Source: Sinorhizobium terangae (GTDB lineage: Bacteria; Pseudomonadota; Alphaproteobacteria; Rhizobiales; Rhizobiaceae). Taken from it: a stretch of 64,000 nt of DNA. Under the pieces are notes generated by a model that was not told the origin of the DNA, did no database searches, and saw nothing but the letters and a program-made list of their open reading frames with translations. This document shows, piece after piece, positions 44,654 to 54,443 of the stretch (position 1 is its first letter; each line of letters opens with the position of its first letter). Where the stretch lies: contig NZ_WITC01000120.1 of the NCBI RefSeq assembly GCF_009601505.1, forward strand, positions 62,001 through 126,000, read 5' to 3'. The position numbers and the translations under genes were made by a program.

Positions 44654-44947
44654 CACGACCTCACGGCAATGCGTTTGTTGAAGGGATAGTGGCGCTGAAC
44701 GTTCACCGTGAATAGATAACATTTGGTTTACGGTCTATTTCCGAGTGAACAACAAAAGCGCTCGCGTCGGCTACTGCATGATCCCCAGGAAACGGCTCCG
44801 TCTCCTCGCCACCCCTGAGAAGTTAGGGTTTTAAACCCAACCGCCTATTCGTAAGTTGCCGCGTCGATCATGACGATCGATAGGACTGTTTCACCGTTTC
44901 CGGACGCCGTGGGACAGTCCGCCGAACGGCGAACACGAGCCGTCATG

Positions 44948-45034
44948 CTACAGCGCAACGAAGCGCTGTAGCACTTTGAATTGCCGCATGTTTTGTCCTT
45001 AACTCGGATACGATTTAAGGAAACATCCGGTAAC
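44948..45034. repeat. shortened RIME-like repeat; 44654-45060 intergenic
   Basis: ctacagcg...cgctgtag is retained but the middle gcgcgtcc palindrome is lost; then ttgaattgccgcatg, and cttaactcggatacgatttaagg closes the second palindrome. No gene is seen in the rest of the 407-base gap. Confidence 0.7.
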
Positions 45035-45060
45035 ACCCGACCGCCATCGCCCGTCACCAG

Positions 45061-45342
45061 TCAAGGGACGCGGACCTTCACGTTGGCGTGCTGGTTCGCG
45101 GCAGCCGTGGCGGTGGCCGGCGTCTGGGTTTCCTCCCCTGTAAAGGGGCTTCCTTGACCGGGCGCCAAGGTACCGCTGTGGCCGGCCTTGTTCGTCGTAA
45201 ATGCCTGGGTGTTGGACGACGCCGTGCTGCCTGGCCGCAATCCGTTTTGCTGCGCCTGGAAGAGATGATCGTCCGCTTGTGCAACAACTCCGGAAAGGAT
45301 CAGCAAGACGGTCGCCGTGGGAATTGAGATGTGCATCTTCAT
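45061..45342 (-). CDS. small exported hypothetical protein
   Basis: A 93-residue protein with a signal peptide ending near AQA (about 21-23) and a low-complexity, Ala/Thr/Gln-rich mature part. No family is recognised and no Cys is present. gagatcttgtc precedes the ATG at 45342. Codon use and the signal peptide support a real, periplasmic protein. Confidence 0.65.
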   Translation of the reverse strand: MKMHISIPTATVLLILSGVVAQADDHLFQAQQNGLRPGSTASSNTQAFTTNKAGHSGTLAPGQGSPFTGEETQTPATATAAANQHANVKVRVP

Positions 45343-45602
45343 GACAAGATCTCCATCGTTCAATGCCCCCAGCATTCGACACGGCGGTAGGCACCAATAT
45401 TCCGCGACGTGCCTTCACGGCTTTGTGAAGCCGCTCGTTCAATGGTCGACGAGGGTGCAAGCAAGCGGCAAATAACTGATGGGAGGCTTGGTGAAGATCT
45501 GAGCGAAGACTTTCTGTTTGGCGCCACGGCAATGGTGGGACGCGAAGCAAAAAGCCGGGCTCCGAAGAGCCGGCGACCGATCCGCTAAGGTATTGATTCG
45601 GC

Positions 45603-45679
45603 TGGTCGGAGTGGCGTGATTCGAACACGCGACCCCCACGTCCCGAACGTGGTGCGCTACCAGACTGCGCTACACTCCG
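45603..45679 (-). tRNA. tRNA-Pro (anticodon CGG)
   Basis: The minus strand reads CGGAGTGTAGCGCAGTCTGG..., folds into a cloverleaf of 77 nucleotides with the CCA end encoded, and has the loop TTCGGGA, giving anticodon CGG. The T-arm GTTCGAATC is canonical. Confidence 0.97.
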
Positions 45680-45970
45680 TGACCAGCGGCGCCTCTATAG
45701 AACAGCATTTTCGATTTCACAAGCGCCCAACGCAAAAAAGAATGCCGCCTGAGGCAAAAATTTCGGGCAGTGGAAAACCGACGGCCCGCCTCGCGCCGCG
45801 CCGGAATAGGGCGTTTCTGCAACGCTTCATATTTTCCTGAAAGCCGGCGGTCAGGGCGGATTTTCTTTCTCATGCTTTGGCGCTAGAGGCTCAGCGGAAA
45901 GCTAGGAAATCCGGGGGATACGGGCTTCCGCGCCGTAAAATTTCAGAACGAGACTCAAAGGGACAAAAAC

Positions 45971-46384
45971 ATGAACTTCCGCATGATGACGGTCGCCGGC
46001 CTTGCGCTGGCTCTTGCCGGCTGCACGACGACTTCAGGGGTGGCAAGAAACGCGGTCGAGACGCAATGGCTGGGCAAGCCCGCCGGCACCTTCTTCGCAC
46101 AGTTCGGTCCGCCGATTGCCGACGTCGAAACCGGCGATGATACCGTCTACAGCTGGAAGGGCGGCTACAAGACCCGCAAGATCCCGGCCGAGTACGAAAA
46201 GACCGCCGACGGCAAACGTGGCAAGCGCATTTCCGCCGCACGCACGGAATACTTGAGCTGCTCCGTACAGCTCACCGTCTCGTCCGACTACGTCATCCGC
46301 GCCGTCCGCCTCGTGGGCGACCGCAAGCGCGCCAACGGCCCGAGTTGGTGCGAGGAGTTCCTCGGCGGCGCCAAGGCGGAGTGA
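45971..46384 (+). CDS. small lipoprotein, hypothetical
   Basis: A 137-residue protein with a lipoprotein signal peptide: lipobox LAGC with Cys at about residue 17. The mature part is about 120 residues with GTFFAQFGPP and a SWKGGY segment, and two later Cys (SCSV and SWCEEF) that could form a disulfide. No family is assigned. GAGACTCAAAGGGACAAAAAC precedes the ATG. It is predicted to be membrane-anchored at the periplasmic face. Confidence 0.72.
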   Translation: MNFRMMTVAGLALALAGCTTTSGVARNAVETQWLGKPAGTFFAQFGPPIADVETGDDTVYSWKGGYKTRKIPAEYEKTADGKRGKRISAARTEYLSCSVQLTVSSDYVIRAVRLVGDRKRANGPSWCEEFLGGAKAE

Positions 46385-46541
46385 GGTTCACTTCCGCGAC
46401 GACGCGACCACCCGTCGGCAAAGGCTGGCGGGTTTTTGCGCCCCACGACCCCGGTCATCGCTACGGCTGAGCCTTTTCATCCAACCGGCATGGGCATAGG
46501 CTCCGAGTCCCGTGTTTTCCTCGAGACCCTCGGAGCTTGCC

Positions 46542-48143
46542 ATGCGTGACCTGCACCTGCCCGGCCGTTCCGTCGTCATGGGCCGGCACGGCGCCGCCGC
46601 CACCTCGCACTTTCTTTCCACGCTCACCGCCATCGATATCCTGCGCCGCGGCGGCAACGCCGCCGACGCCGCGATTGCCGCCTGCGCCGTGCAGTGCGTG
46701 GTCGAGCCAGGCTCGACCGGCATAGGCGGCGACAATTTCGTGCTCTACGCCCCTGCCAGTAGCGATCCGGCGGGCAAGGTCTATGGCCTGAATGGGTCCG
46801 GCCGCGCGCCCAGAGGCCTTACAGCCGAGTATCTTTTGAAGCAGGGAATAAAAGAGATCGCGCTGACCTCGGTGCATGCCGTCACCGTCCCCGGCGCGGT
46901 CGACGCCTGGAGCAAGCTGAACCGGAGTTTTGGGTCGATGCCGCTCGCCGAGCTGCTGCAGCCCGCCATCCGCCATGCAGAGGAAGGCTTTGTGCTGACC
47001 GAGCGCGTCGCCACCGATTGGCGCCGCAACGAAGGCAAGCTGAAGGCGGACGCCAACAGTGCGCGCATGTGGTTGAAGGACGGCAGCCGCGCCCCGAGGG
47101 CCGGCGAGGTCTTTCGGCAACCGGAGCATGCGAAAGTCCTCCGCGAGGTCGCTGCAAAGGGGCGCGACGGCTTTTACACCGGCTGGGTCGCCGAGGACAT
47201 CGTGGCCCACCTGCGCGGGCTGGGCGGTCTGCATGCGCTCGAGGACTTCGCCACGCAAGAGGCCTTCTGGGTCGAGCCGATTTCGACGACCTACCGCGGC
47301 ATCGAACTCCTGGAGATCCCGCCGAGCAGTGTGGGCATCACCACATTGCTGATGCTCAACATCCTGAGCGGCTTCGACCTCAGCAAATATGATCCGGTCG
47401 GCGCCGAGCGTTTCCATATCGAAGCCGAGGCCACGAGGCTGGCATTCGAGGCGCGGGACAGATATGTCGCCGACCCCGCCTTCGCCGACGTGCCCGTCCA
47501 AAAGCTGCTCTCGGCGGGCTTCGCCGACGAGCTTCGCGGCCGCATCGACCTGAAAAAGGCCATGCCGGTGGCAGGTCCAACCGGCGCCACCACGCATCGC
47601 GATACGGTCTATATCAGCGTGGTCGACGAAAAGGGCAATGCCTGCTCGTTCGTCAACTCGCTGTTCTGGTCCTATGGCACCGGCCTCAGCAGCCCGAAGA
47701 CCGGCGTGCTCCTGCAGAACCGCGGCATCGGTTTCAGCGTCGATCCCGCGCATCCCAATTGCGTGGCGCCCTGGAAGCGCCCGCTGCACACCATCATCCC
47801 GGCGATTGCCATGAAGGACGGCCGGCCATGGCTCTCATTCGGCGTGATGGGCGGCGGCTTCCAGCCGGTCGGCCAAAGCCACGTGCTGACCAATATTCTC
47901 GACTTCGGCATGGATGTTCAGGAGGCCATCGACTGCGCCCGTGGCTTCCACCAGATGGGCCGCTTCGAGGCCGAGCGCGGCATCCGCGAGGATGTACTCT
48001 ACGGCCTTGCGGCACTGGGCCACGAGATCAAGATAGCCGAAATGCCCCATGGCGGGGCGCAGGCGATTATGATCGATGCGGCAAACGGCGTGCTGCAGGC
48101 CGGATCGGACCCGCGCAAGGACGGTTGCGCGCTGGCTTATTGA
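46542..48143 (+). CDS. gamma-glutamyltransferase family protein
   Basis: A 533-residue Ntn hydrolase. The region of the autocatalytic Thr is GATTHRDTVYISVVDEKGNACSF (about 348-370), and the family core GGNAADAAIAA and EPGSTGIGGDNF is intact. Members transfer gamma-glutamyl groups from glutathione or process acyl groups. Unlike E. coli GGT it lacks a clear signal peptide, so it is probably cytosolic. The ATG at 46542 suits the MRDLHLPGRS start; GTG at 46512 is an option. Confidence 0.9.
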   Translation: MRDLHLPGRSVVMGRHGAAATSHFLSTLTAIDILRRGGNAADAAIAACAVQCVVEPGSTGIGGDNFVLYAPASSDPAGKVYGLNGSGRAPRGLTAEYLLKQGIKEIALTSVHAVTVPGAVDAWSKLNRSFGSMPLAELLQPAIRHAEEGFVLTERVATDWRRNEGKLKADANSARMWLKDGSRAPRAGEVFRQPEHAKVLREVAAKGRDGFYTGWVAEDIVAHLRGLGGLHALEDFATQEAFWVEPISTTYRGIELLEIPPSSVGITTLLMLNILSGFDLSKYDPVGAERFHIEAEATRLAFEARDRYVADPAFADVPVQKLLSAGFADELRGRIDLKKAMPVAGPTGATTHRDTVYISVVDEKGNACSFVNSLFWSYGTGLSSPKTGVLLQNRGIGFSVDPAHPNCVAPWKRPLHTIIPAIAMKDGRPWLSFGVMGGGFQPVGQSHVLTNILDFGMDVQEAIDCARGFHQMGRFEAERGIREDVLYGLAALGHEIKIAEMPHGGAQAIMIDAANGVLQAGSDPRKDGCALAY

Positions 48144-48248
48144 AGCGTTCCTAAATAGGGTGCCTCAAGGAGGATGACCTCGGGTCAGACGGAGTTTGAC
48201 GTTCCACCACCCGCTTACCACCGGCTGCAGTCACAGGCATCGAGTGGC

Positions 48249-49175
48249 CTAAATCACCGAGAGGACCCTGCCGGCCGCATCGAGACGACACGTGATTCGC
48301 GCCTGACGGGTCTGAATGCCACCCTGCCGTGCGTAGACTATACGCACCACGAGCGGGGCCATAAGGGCGCCGCGGCGATCCCGCTGCAGAGGACCGGCGC
48401 TTCTCGCGCCAACACGCACGGCACCAAGGGGCGATGCAGCAGACGCGATCGCCTGGCTGCAGACGTCAATCACGGCGCTGGGCATGGCCGGAATCGCCCC
48501 AGTTCGAACCGGGTCCAGTGAGGGGTTGCCCGGGTTGCCCGGGTAGCCCGGTTCGCCTCGCTCGCCTCCGGTCCGCCCCCCTCTGAACGGCCACAGGATG
48601 CGTGGCAGGGCGGAGAGCAGTCCTGCACCGCTTGCGGGAGGCCCACCGGTGATCGGGCTGGGAGTGGCGGTCGCCGGGCTGGCAGTGCCACTGACGTTTC
48701 CATTGATGCTCCCAGTGACGCTCCCCCCAGTGACACTGGTACCCCCACCGACACTTCCCCGCGGGCCAGAGACCGCGGTCGGGCCACCTGAAGCCATCCC
48801 CGGAACGGTCCCCGCTCCTACACCGCTCGACGGCACGGCACCCGAACCTACCGAACCACCTGAAGGCGCCGCAGGAGTACCTGCTTTTCCACTTTGCGAT
48901 GACCGGCCTTTCAAACCAGCACCCGCCGATTTGCCGCGGCCCTTACCGCCACCTTTGCCACTGACGCCAACGGTCGATCGCCCATTCTTGGCTACCGAGA
49001 CTCCGGCCGTTGCTCCGCCTACCTGGCCGACGCTCGTGCTAATACCCACCGAAGCGCCATTCTTGCCGACGCTGACACTGACTCCGGTACCACCAACCCT
49101 AATGCCGGCGCCAAGGGCCGAGGCAGGGCCGATCGCAACTGTAATCAACAATGTGACCGCTAGATTCGCGTGCAT
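48249..49175 (-). CDS. glycine-rich exported protein with collagen-like segment
   Basis: A protein of about 308 residues with a signal peptide (cut near residues 18-20), a Gly/Ser/Val-rich repetitive middle, a short collagen-like GERGEPGYPGNPGNPS segment and a polar C terminus with two Cys. The N-terminal part repeats VSVGKNGASVGIS, VSVAKNGRSTVGV. No enzyme motif is present; it is a structural or surface protein by inference. The start could also be 49190. It follows the coiled-coil gene on the same strand, 53 bases after its stop. Confidence 0.75.
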   Translation of the reverse strand: MHANLAVTLLITVAIGPASALGAGIRVGGTGVSVSVGKNGASVGISTSVGQVGGATAGVSVAKNGRSTVGVSGKGGGKGRGKSAGAGLKGRSSQSGKAGTPAAPSGGSVGSGAVPSSGVGAGTVPGMASGGPTAVSGPRGSVGGGTSVTGGSVTGSINGNVSGTASPATATPSPITGGPPASGAGLLSALPRILWPFRGGRTGGERGEPGYPGNPGNPSLDPVRTGAIPAMPSAVIDVCSQAIASAASPLGAVRVGARSAGPLQRDRRGALMAPLVVRIVYARQGGIQTRQARITCRLDAAGRVLSVI

Positions 49176-49228
49176 TGCCGTGTTCCTCATCTCCAGGCAA
49201 ACGAGCCTTCGATTGCCCTCCACCTCCG

Positions 49229-51298
49229 TTACCAAAGCCCACTCACTGGCAAATGCTCGGGCAGCAGCGCGTCGGGGAGCGCGATCGTCGCCGGTCGAAC
49301 GGCTCGCGTTGGGTTGCGGACCTGCACCCTGCGAATCTTCTTAGACCCCTGATCACGGGCGGATCGGGCAGCCGTCGGTTGGACAGCCTTTGCACGTTCA
49401 TTTGCGCGATTGCCGAGGCGCGCCTTCGATAGAGGCTCGTTATCCGCCACGCGGCGCTCGCTTCGGGCTTTGAGGTCGTCATTTTTCTGACGCCTCGCCA
49501 GATCACGGCTGTTGGCGCGCTCGCGCTGCTCCAGCGCCGTGCGCTGCGCCGCCAAGACCCGGGTCAACTCTTCCTTTGCCGTGTCGCGCTCCCGGCGCGC
49601 AGCGTCGAGGTCACGCGCGAGCGATTTTCCCTTCTCGGACTCCAGTGCGAGCGCCTCGCCTGCCCGCGCTGCCGCTACCTCGGCGAGCTTTCGAGCCTCC
49701 ATCGCGGCCGCCTGCTCACCCGCGGCGAGATCGGCGCGCGCCTTGAGGGCTGCTACCGATTGGCGGGCAGCTGCGAGATCGCGTTCGAAGGCTGCACGCT
49801 TCTGCCGCTCCTCATCAAGCGTCCGTTTCGCATCAGCCAGTTCCCGGCGAGCGGCGTCGAGGTCGCGCGCAAGCGATCTTCCCTTTTCGGACTCCAATGA
49901 GAGTGCCTCGCCTGCTCGGCTTGCAGCCCCCTCGGCGAGCTTTCGAGCCTTTACCGCTGCCACCTGCTCAGCTTCGGCGAGATTGGCGCGCGCCTCCAGC
50001 GCTGCTACCGATTGGCGGACAGCCGCTAGATCGCGCTCGTAGGCGGCAAGCTTCTGCCGCTCTTCATCGAGGGCTTGTCTTGCCTCAGCCCGCTCCCGCA
50101 GAGCGGCGTCGAGGTCGCGCGCAAGCGATCGCCCCTTCTCGGACTCCGATGAGAGCACCTCGCCTGCCCGGCTGGCCGTCGTCTCGGCGAGCTTCCTGGC
50201 ATCTACCGCGGCCGCCTGCTCAGCCGCGGCGAGGCTGGCGCGCGCCTCCAGCGCTGCTACCGATTGGCGGGCAGCCGCGAGCTCGCGTTCGTAGGCTCCG
50301 AGCTTGTTTCGCTCCTCATCAAGGGCACGTTTCGCATCCGCCAGGGCCACCTCCCCGGCTTGCTGCGCTCTCAGCGCGGCTGCCTTCGATCGGATCGTGT
50401 CAGCGGCCTTGGCCCTCAGATCTTCCATCTCGCGCCGCACAGCCGTCAGATCACGAGCAAGCCCTTCGGCTCTTTCGCGCTGCTGTTCCAGGGCTCGTTC
50501 CTTTTCAGCCACTGTATCGGCAACATTGCGCGCTTGCGCGGCGTCGTCGCCTGCGCGCCGCATCGCATCGAGATCCCGCCTGGCGGCCGCCAGATCCCGG
50601 CGGAGAATTTCCTCACGCGCACCATTGGCCGCTTGGGCACCATCCTTGATTGCGGCGATGTCTTTGCGGGCCACGAGGAGCTTTTGTTCCAGCGCGGCGC
50701 TCCTGGCGCGTTCATGCGCGGCTTTCTCGTTGGCCTTGGCCACTGCGTCCGTGGCTTGCCTTGCCTGTACCATCGTATTCGCCGCCTGATCGAGTTCAAC
50801 GCTCATTGCTTTCAGGTCAGCCAAGGCAGCACTGAGTTCCTTCGTTAACGTGGCGCCCAGTTCGCGCTCAGTCTGTGTTTCCCGGCGAGACGCTTCGAGT
50901 TCCCTGCGAGTGGCAGCCAAGTCGTGACGCAGAGTTTCGACCGTCGACCGTTCTCGCTTCAGAGCGGACAACAGCTCCGCCACCGACGGCTTCGCCACAG
51001 GCAATTGTGCCACGGGCGGGCGCCTTCCGGCATCGGCGGGCGATGGCTGGCCCACTGGCGCCGGCATTGGTCGTTGGGCGATCATGACCTCGCCTTCTCG
51101 CCTGCCGCTTCCGGGATACGATGCCGGATCGCTTACTGCCGGAGATCCGAGCAGCAGAGCAAGGCAGAGGGGAGTGAAGAAGAGGACGATCCTGACGGAC
51201 CTGTGCCGCACGCGACGCCACGGGACTCCCGCGGTTCGACGGTCCTTGGAGGGGAATGCTGGGCTGCCGTAGGTCGGCTCGGATAGCTTGATATCCAT
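49229..51298 (-). CDS. long coiled-coil protein with 84-residue repeats
   Basis: A 689-residue protein with a hydrophobic segment at about residues 37-53 (signal peptide or anchor) and a predicted alpha-helical coiled coil at about 105-600. Three near-identical 84-residue units occur: LDEERQKLAAYERDLAA, QSVAALEARA, EQAAAV.ARKLAE, SEKGRSLARDLDAA. The C terminus is basic and Pro-rich. No known domain is present. It is likely periplasmic or envelope-associated. The glycine-rich protein gene follows on the same strand. Confidence 0.82.
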   Translation of the reverse strand: MDIKLSEPTYGSPAFPSKDRRTAGVPWRRVRHRSVRIVLFFTPLCLALLLGSPAVSDPASYPGSGRREGEVMIAQRPMPAPVGQPSPADAGRRPPVAQLPVAKPSVAELLSALKRERSTVETLRHDLAATRRELEASRRETQTERELGATLTKELSAALADLKAMSVELDQAANTMVQARQATDAVAKANEKAAHERARSAALEQKLLVARKDIAAIKDGAQAANGAREEILRRDLAAARRDLDAMRRAGDDAAQARNVADTVAEKERALEQQRERAEGLARDLTAVRREMEDLRAKAADTIRSKAAALRAQQAGEVALADAKRALDEERNKLGAYERELAAARQSVAALEARASLAAAEQAAAVDARKLAETTASRAGEVLSSESEKGRSLARDLDAALRERAEARQALDEERQKLAAYERDLAAVRQSVAALEARANLAEAEQVAAVKARKLAEGAASRAGEALSLESEKGRSLARDLDAARRELADAKRTLDEERQKRAAFERDLAAARQSVAALKARADLAAGEQAAAMEARKLAEVAAARAGEALALESEKGKSLARDLDAARRERDTAKEELTRVLAAQRTALEQRERANSRDLARRQKNDDLKARSERRVADNEPLSKARLGNRANERAKAVQPTAARSARDQGSKKIRRVQVRNPTRAVRPATIALPDALLPEHLPVSGLW
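49571..50326 (-). repeat. tandem 252-bp coding repeats, three copies
   Basis: Three copies of a 252-bp unit (84 codons, exactly twelve heptads) start on the minus strand near 50325, 50073 and 49821. The unit starts read LDEERNKLGAYEREL, LDEERQKLAAYERDL and LDEERQKRAAFERDL. High identity suggests recent duplication or gene conversion. Confidence 0.85.
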
Positions 51299-51600
51299 GA
51301 CTGATCCTCCGGCTAGGCGCGACTTGAAAAGTCATGGGCGCACAGCACTGGTGATCCTCAAGGGTGTTCAGTCTAGCACAGCCAGTTCGTAGCGATGCGG
51401 GTCCAATAGGATTAGGCATCCGCCGAATGGCTTAATCCGTCGGCATTACTTGGACATCTTGAGCCGACGTCGTAGTCGAGAGTCCGCAAGCGCTGAGCGC
51501 AATGGTTGAGGGATTGCCAACGGAGGACCAGTGATCCGCGAGCCGCGAATGAGGGGCGGCGAAACCGTAAGCCATGTGTCCGGTATGGACCCTTTGGAAC

Positions 51601-51617
51601 TGGCTGGGGCGCCTGGA
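51601..51617. repeat. left att site: duplicated tRNA-Gln 3' end
   Basis: tggctggggcgcctgga is identical to 59282-59298, the 3' end of the tRNA-Gln gene. It lies 118 bases before the integrase start. Confidence 0.9.
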
Positions 51618-51690
51618 ACAAAATCCAGCTTTCTCTAAGCGCTTGAACGAAATTAGACAATTGAAATTGTTGACTGATTCTGGGCGAACT

Positions 51691-51715
51691 TGTAACACAT
51701 GGCTGTAACACACGG
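51691..51715. promoter_or_regulatory. tandem TGTAACAC repeats, candidate recombinase arm sites
   Basis: TGTAACACATGG and TGTAACACACGG follow each other with one base between, 75 bases inside the left att site; TGTAACACTT recurs at 59221 near the right one. Repeats near both att sites fit arm-type sites of the recombinase. They could also be part of the int promoter. Confidence 0.5.
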
Positions 51716-51735
51716 ACCTTCCACATGGGGCAGTC

Positions 51736-53572
51736 ATGGCACGATGGAGCCACCTTCTTCGACGCGGCGCAAGCTACTACGCACGGATGCGCGTGCCGCT
51801 CGAACTTGTCGAAATGGTCGGCAAGAAAGAGTTGGTCAAGGCGCTTGGCACAAAGGATGAAACCGTTGCCAAGCGGCTCTTGGGTTCCGTCGTGCGCCAG
51901 TGGGAGCAGCATTTTGACGACCTTCGCGCCCGCCGCGCCCTAACTGCCGACGACAAGGCCGACGCCGTATGGCAGCACTACAACGCGAGCCTGCAGCGTG
52001 ACGAACAGACACGCCGCGCCATGCCGACGCCGTCCGACATAGAGGCCGAAGAACGAAAGGTTTGGTCGAAAATCGATGCCGGCGAGATAAGCTCGCGCGA
52101 TTTCGTAGGCATGATCAACGCGAACACCGAACTTGAGCTACTTCGGAGCAAGCGAGCGCACGATGCAAACCTTCGGAAGCAGCGGCTTAATGCCCTGAAG
52201 CGCCATCTGATCACCGGAGAAACGTTTCTCATTGAAGACGCGGCGAAGGATTACATCGAAACGAACCGGCTCTTGATCGAAGTCGGTTCCGATGACTATC
52301 GCGACCTTTGCCTTCGCATGATGCGCTCCGACATTGAACACTTGGAGCGGACATTCGAGCGCGATCAGGGCAACTATAGCGGCGCTCCCAAAGACCCCAT
52401 TGTCAAGCCGGCGACCGGCACCGCCCGCGAAAGTGCCGCCCCGGGCGAGACGATCATGGAGCTATTCGAGGTTTACGCTGGCGAGAATCCTAAGAGCATT
52501 TCCGCCGATACGCTCAATCAGGCGCGCCGCGACGTGGGGACGTTTGTTGACCACGTCGGCAACACCTGCCCTGCCCACCGTATCGATAAGAAGGCCGTTC
52601 GCGAGTGGAAGGCGCTGTTGATGAAATACCCCGTCAAGGCGACCGAAACGAAGGCCTTCGAAGGCATGAAGATTGCACAGATCGTCAAGCACAATGAGAA
52701 GGTCGGCAAGCCAGTTCTAACGCCGCGCACGGTCAACCGTTACCTGTCCAGCCTTGGCGCGTTCTGTAGTTGGCTTGTGGCGCACGGCTATATCGAGCCA
52801 AACCCGACCGATGGGATGTCGTTGGCGAAGGACAAGAAGAAGAAGGTTTTCCCTTTCACGACCGACCAAATGAACCCTGTTCAACTCGCCGCTGTTCACC
52901 GGATGCCAGAGTGACGAAGCACCCCGCTTCTGGAACAAGCCCGGCGACGTGCTTGTTCGTGATCATCGCTATTGGGTTCCGCTTGTCATGCTCTATTCCG
53001 GCGCTCGCCCGGCAGAGATTGCGCAGCTTGCGATTTCGGACGTCCGGCAGGATCACGGACATTGGATCATGGATATTACCGAAACAAGCGATGATGACGA
53101 CGACGAAAGCGTGAAGAGCGTGAAGACTGAAGGTTCGCGGCGCGTTGTGCCGGTTCACAAGGAACTAGTGAAGCTCGGTTTCCTCGACTACCACGCCGAA
53201 ATGAAAAAGGCGGGACAGTCCCGCCTCTTCCCGCTCGCCGAACGAAACTCACGCGGACAGATGATCGCGGACTACAGCCGGGAGTTTGGCCGTTACCTCA
53301 CCCGGATCGGGCTAAAAAAAGGGCGCGGCGTGTCCCTCTATTCCTTCCGCCATGGTGCATTCGACGCCCTTCGACGCGCCGGCTATATGGATGAGCAATT
53401 CAATTTCATCTTCGGCCATGTCAGTGGAAACAAGGTGACGCGCGGCTATGGCGTCCTGGCACAAGGAATGATTGAGCATCGCGTGGAACTGATCAATGCC
53501 ATTGCCTACCCCGATCTAAAGCTTGATCACCTTCAGGACGAATCACGGAATGCACAGGTCGCGGAAGGTTAA
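51736..53572 (+). pseudogene. int: tyrosine recombinase (integrase), frameshifted
   Basis: The N-terminal 392 residues (ATG 51736) contain an SAM-like core-binding region and end in a premature TGA at 52914. The C-terminal catalytic part continues in another frame and would read FNSPLFTGCQSDEAPRFWN across 52880-52936 and then to 53572. The frameshift lies at about 52872-52884, after TTDQMN. Catalytic Arg (YSGARPAEIAQL), RH (YSFRHGAF) and Tyr (RGYGVL) are kept. One lost or gained base, or a sequencing error, explains it. Confidence 0.85.
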
Positions 53573-53693
53573 ATGCGGCGTCCCCGTATTCCACAGTTAA
53601 TCCACACAACATGGGGCGCTCAAACTTCCGTCACAAACCACCCCTTGACGGTCTAAGCCGATTCACGGTTACTGGATGTGCTGAACGCGATGG

Positions 53694-53735
53694 GAGACAG
53701 TGACCGGCGCGGCAACGCCTTAAAGTCACTGTCTC
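53694..53735. other. perfect 11-bp inverted repeat; 53573-53967 intergenic
   Basis: GAGACAGTGAC at 53694-53704 and GTCACTGTCTC at 53725-53735 pair around a 20-base loop. No T-run follows. No gene is seen in the 395-base gap between int and the portal remnant. A second inverted repeat lies at 53885-53901. Confidence 0.7.
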
Positions 53736-53884
53736 GCACCTAGTGCCTGTTCGGCTGGTGCCCCCTGTGTAAGAGCAAGGGCAACTTGAGGACCGCCATC
53801 GGGTTCTCATTTCAAGAGCCTATCCAAAATCGCGATCTTGCCAAGAGCAAACCCGCTCGTTCTACAAATTTGTTAGCTCATGTT

Positions 53885-53901
53885 ATGTTATTTCATAACA
53901 T
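53885..53901. promoter_or_regulatory. A/T-rich palindrome before the portal remnant
   Basis: ATGTTAT and ATAACAT are perfect inverted 7-mers separated by TTC, 67 bases before the portal start. Followed by TTTTTCTTG. It could be a phage operator or a weak terminator. Confidence 0.45.
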
Positions 53902-53967
53902 TTTTCTTGCGCGCCGAATCCGGCCATGAGACACTATTGTCAAGTTTTGCGTAAGAGGACGTGATAA

Positions 53968-54443
53968 TTGAATCTTTCCCTCGTAAATCGAGTGAAGAAG
54001 GCCTTCAGTTCATTTTCAGAACAGAAGGCCTTTTCCCTCACTGATCCGGCAGCGTTCGAACTGTTTGGCGTTCGTCCGACTTACTCAGGCGTGAGCATTA
54101 GCGGCCAATCGGCGCTCTATGTTCCGGCTGTTCTTCAAGCTGTGCGCTTGATTTCGGAAACGATTGGCTCGCTTCCTTGCAAGCTCTATCGGGAAGCCAA
54201 AGATGGCAAGGAAGCGGCCAAGGATCATTCCGCCTATCGGATCGTTCACAAGCGGGCGAACGAATGGACCGGTGCTGGCGAGCTTCGCATGGCGCTGACC
54301 GTTGACGCGCTCAAGCACGGCAACGGCTTCGCTCGCGTCATCCCCTATGATGACGGGCGACCCTATGCGCTGGACCGGCTGGACCCTTCAACGGTTACGA
54401 TCCTCAAGGACAAGCTGACCGGCGCACCCGTCTACCGGGTAGC
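53968..54443 (+). pseudogene. phage portal protein, 5' part only
   Basis: About 158 residues of an HK97-type portal protein (SISGQSALYVPAVLQAVRLISETIGSLPCKLYRE, DALKHGNGFARVI, ALDRLDPSTVTILKD) start with TTG, with AGAGGACG upstream. Full portal proteins have about 400 residues. The similarity stops at VYRV, near 54441, where sequence changes to a tape-measure C terminus in another frame. The reading frame ends at 54462. Confidence 0.82.

Noticed and set aside
49571..50326. CRISPR-like array
   Set aside because: The repeats are 252 bp, contiguous and in frame inside a coiled-coil gene; there are no spacers.
53210..53226. ggcgggacagtcccgcc palindrome
   Set aside because: It lies inside the integrase coding sequence and is explained by codon content.
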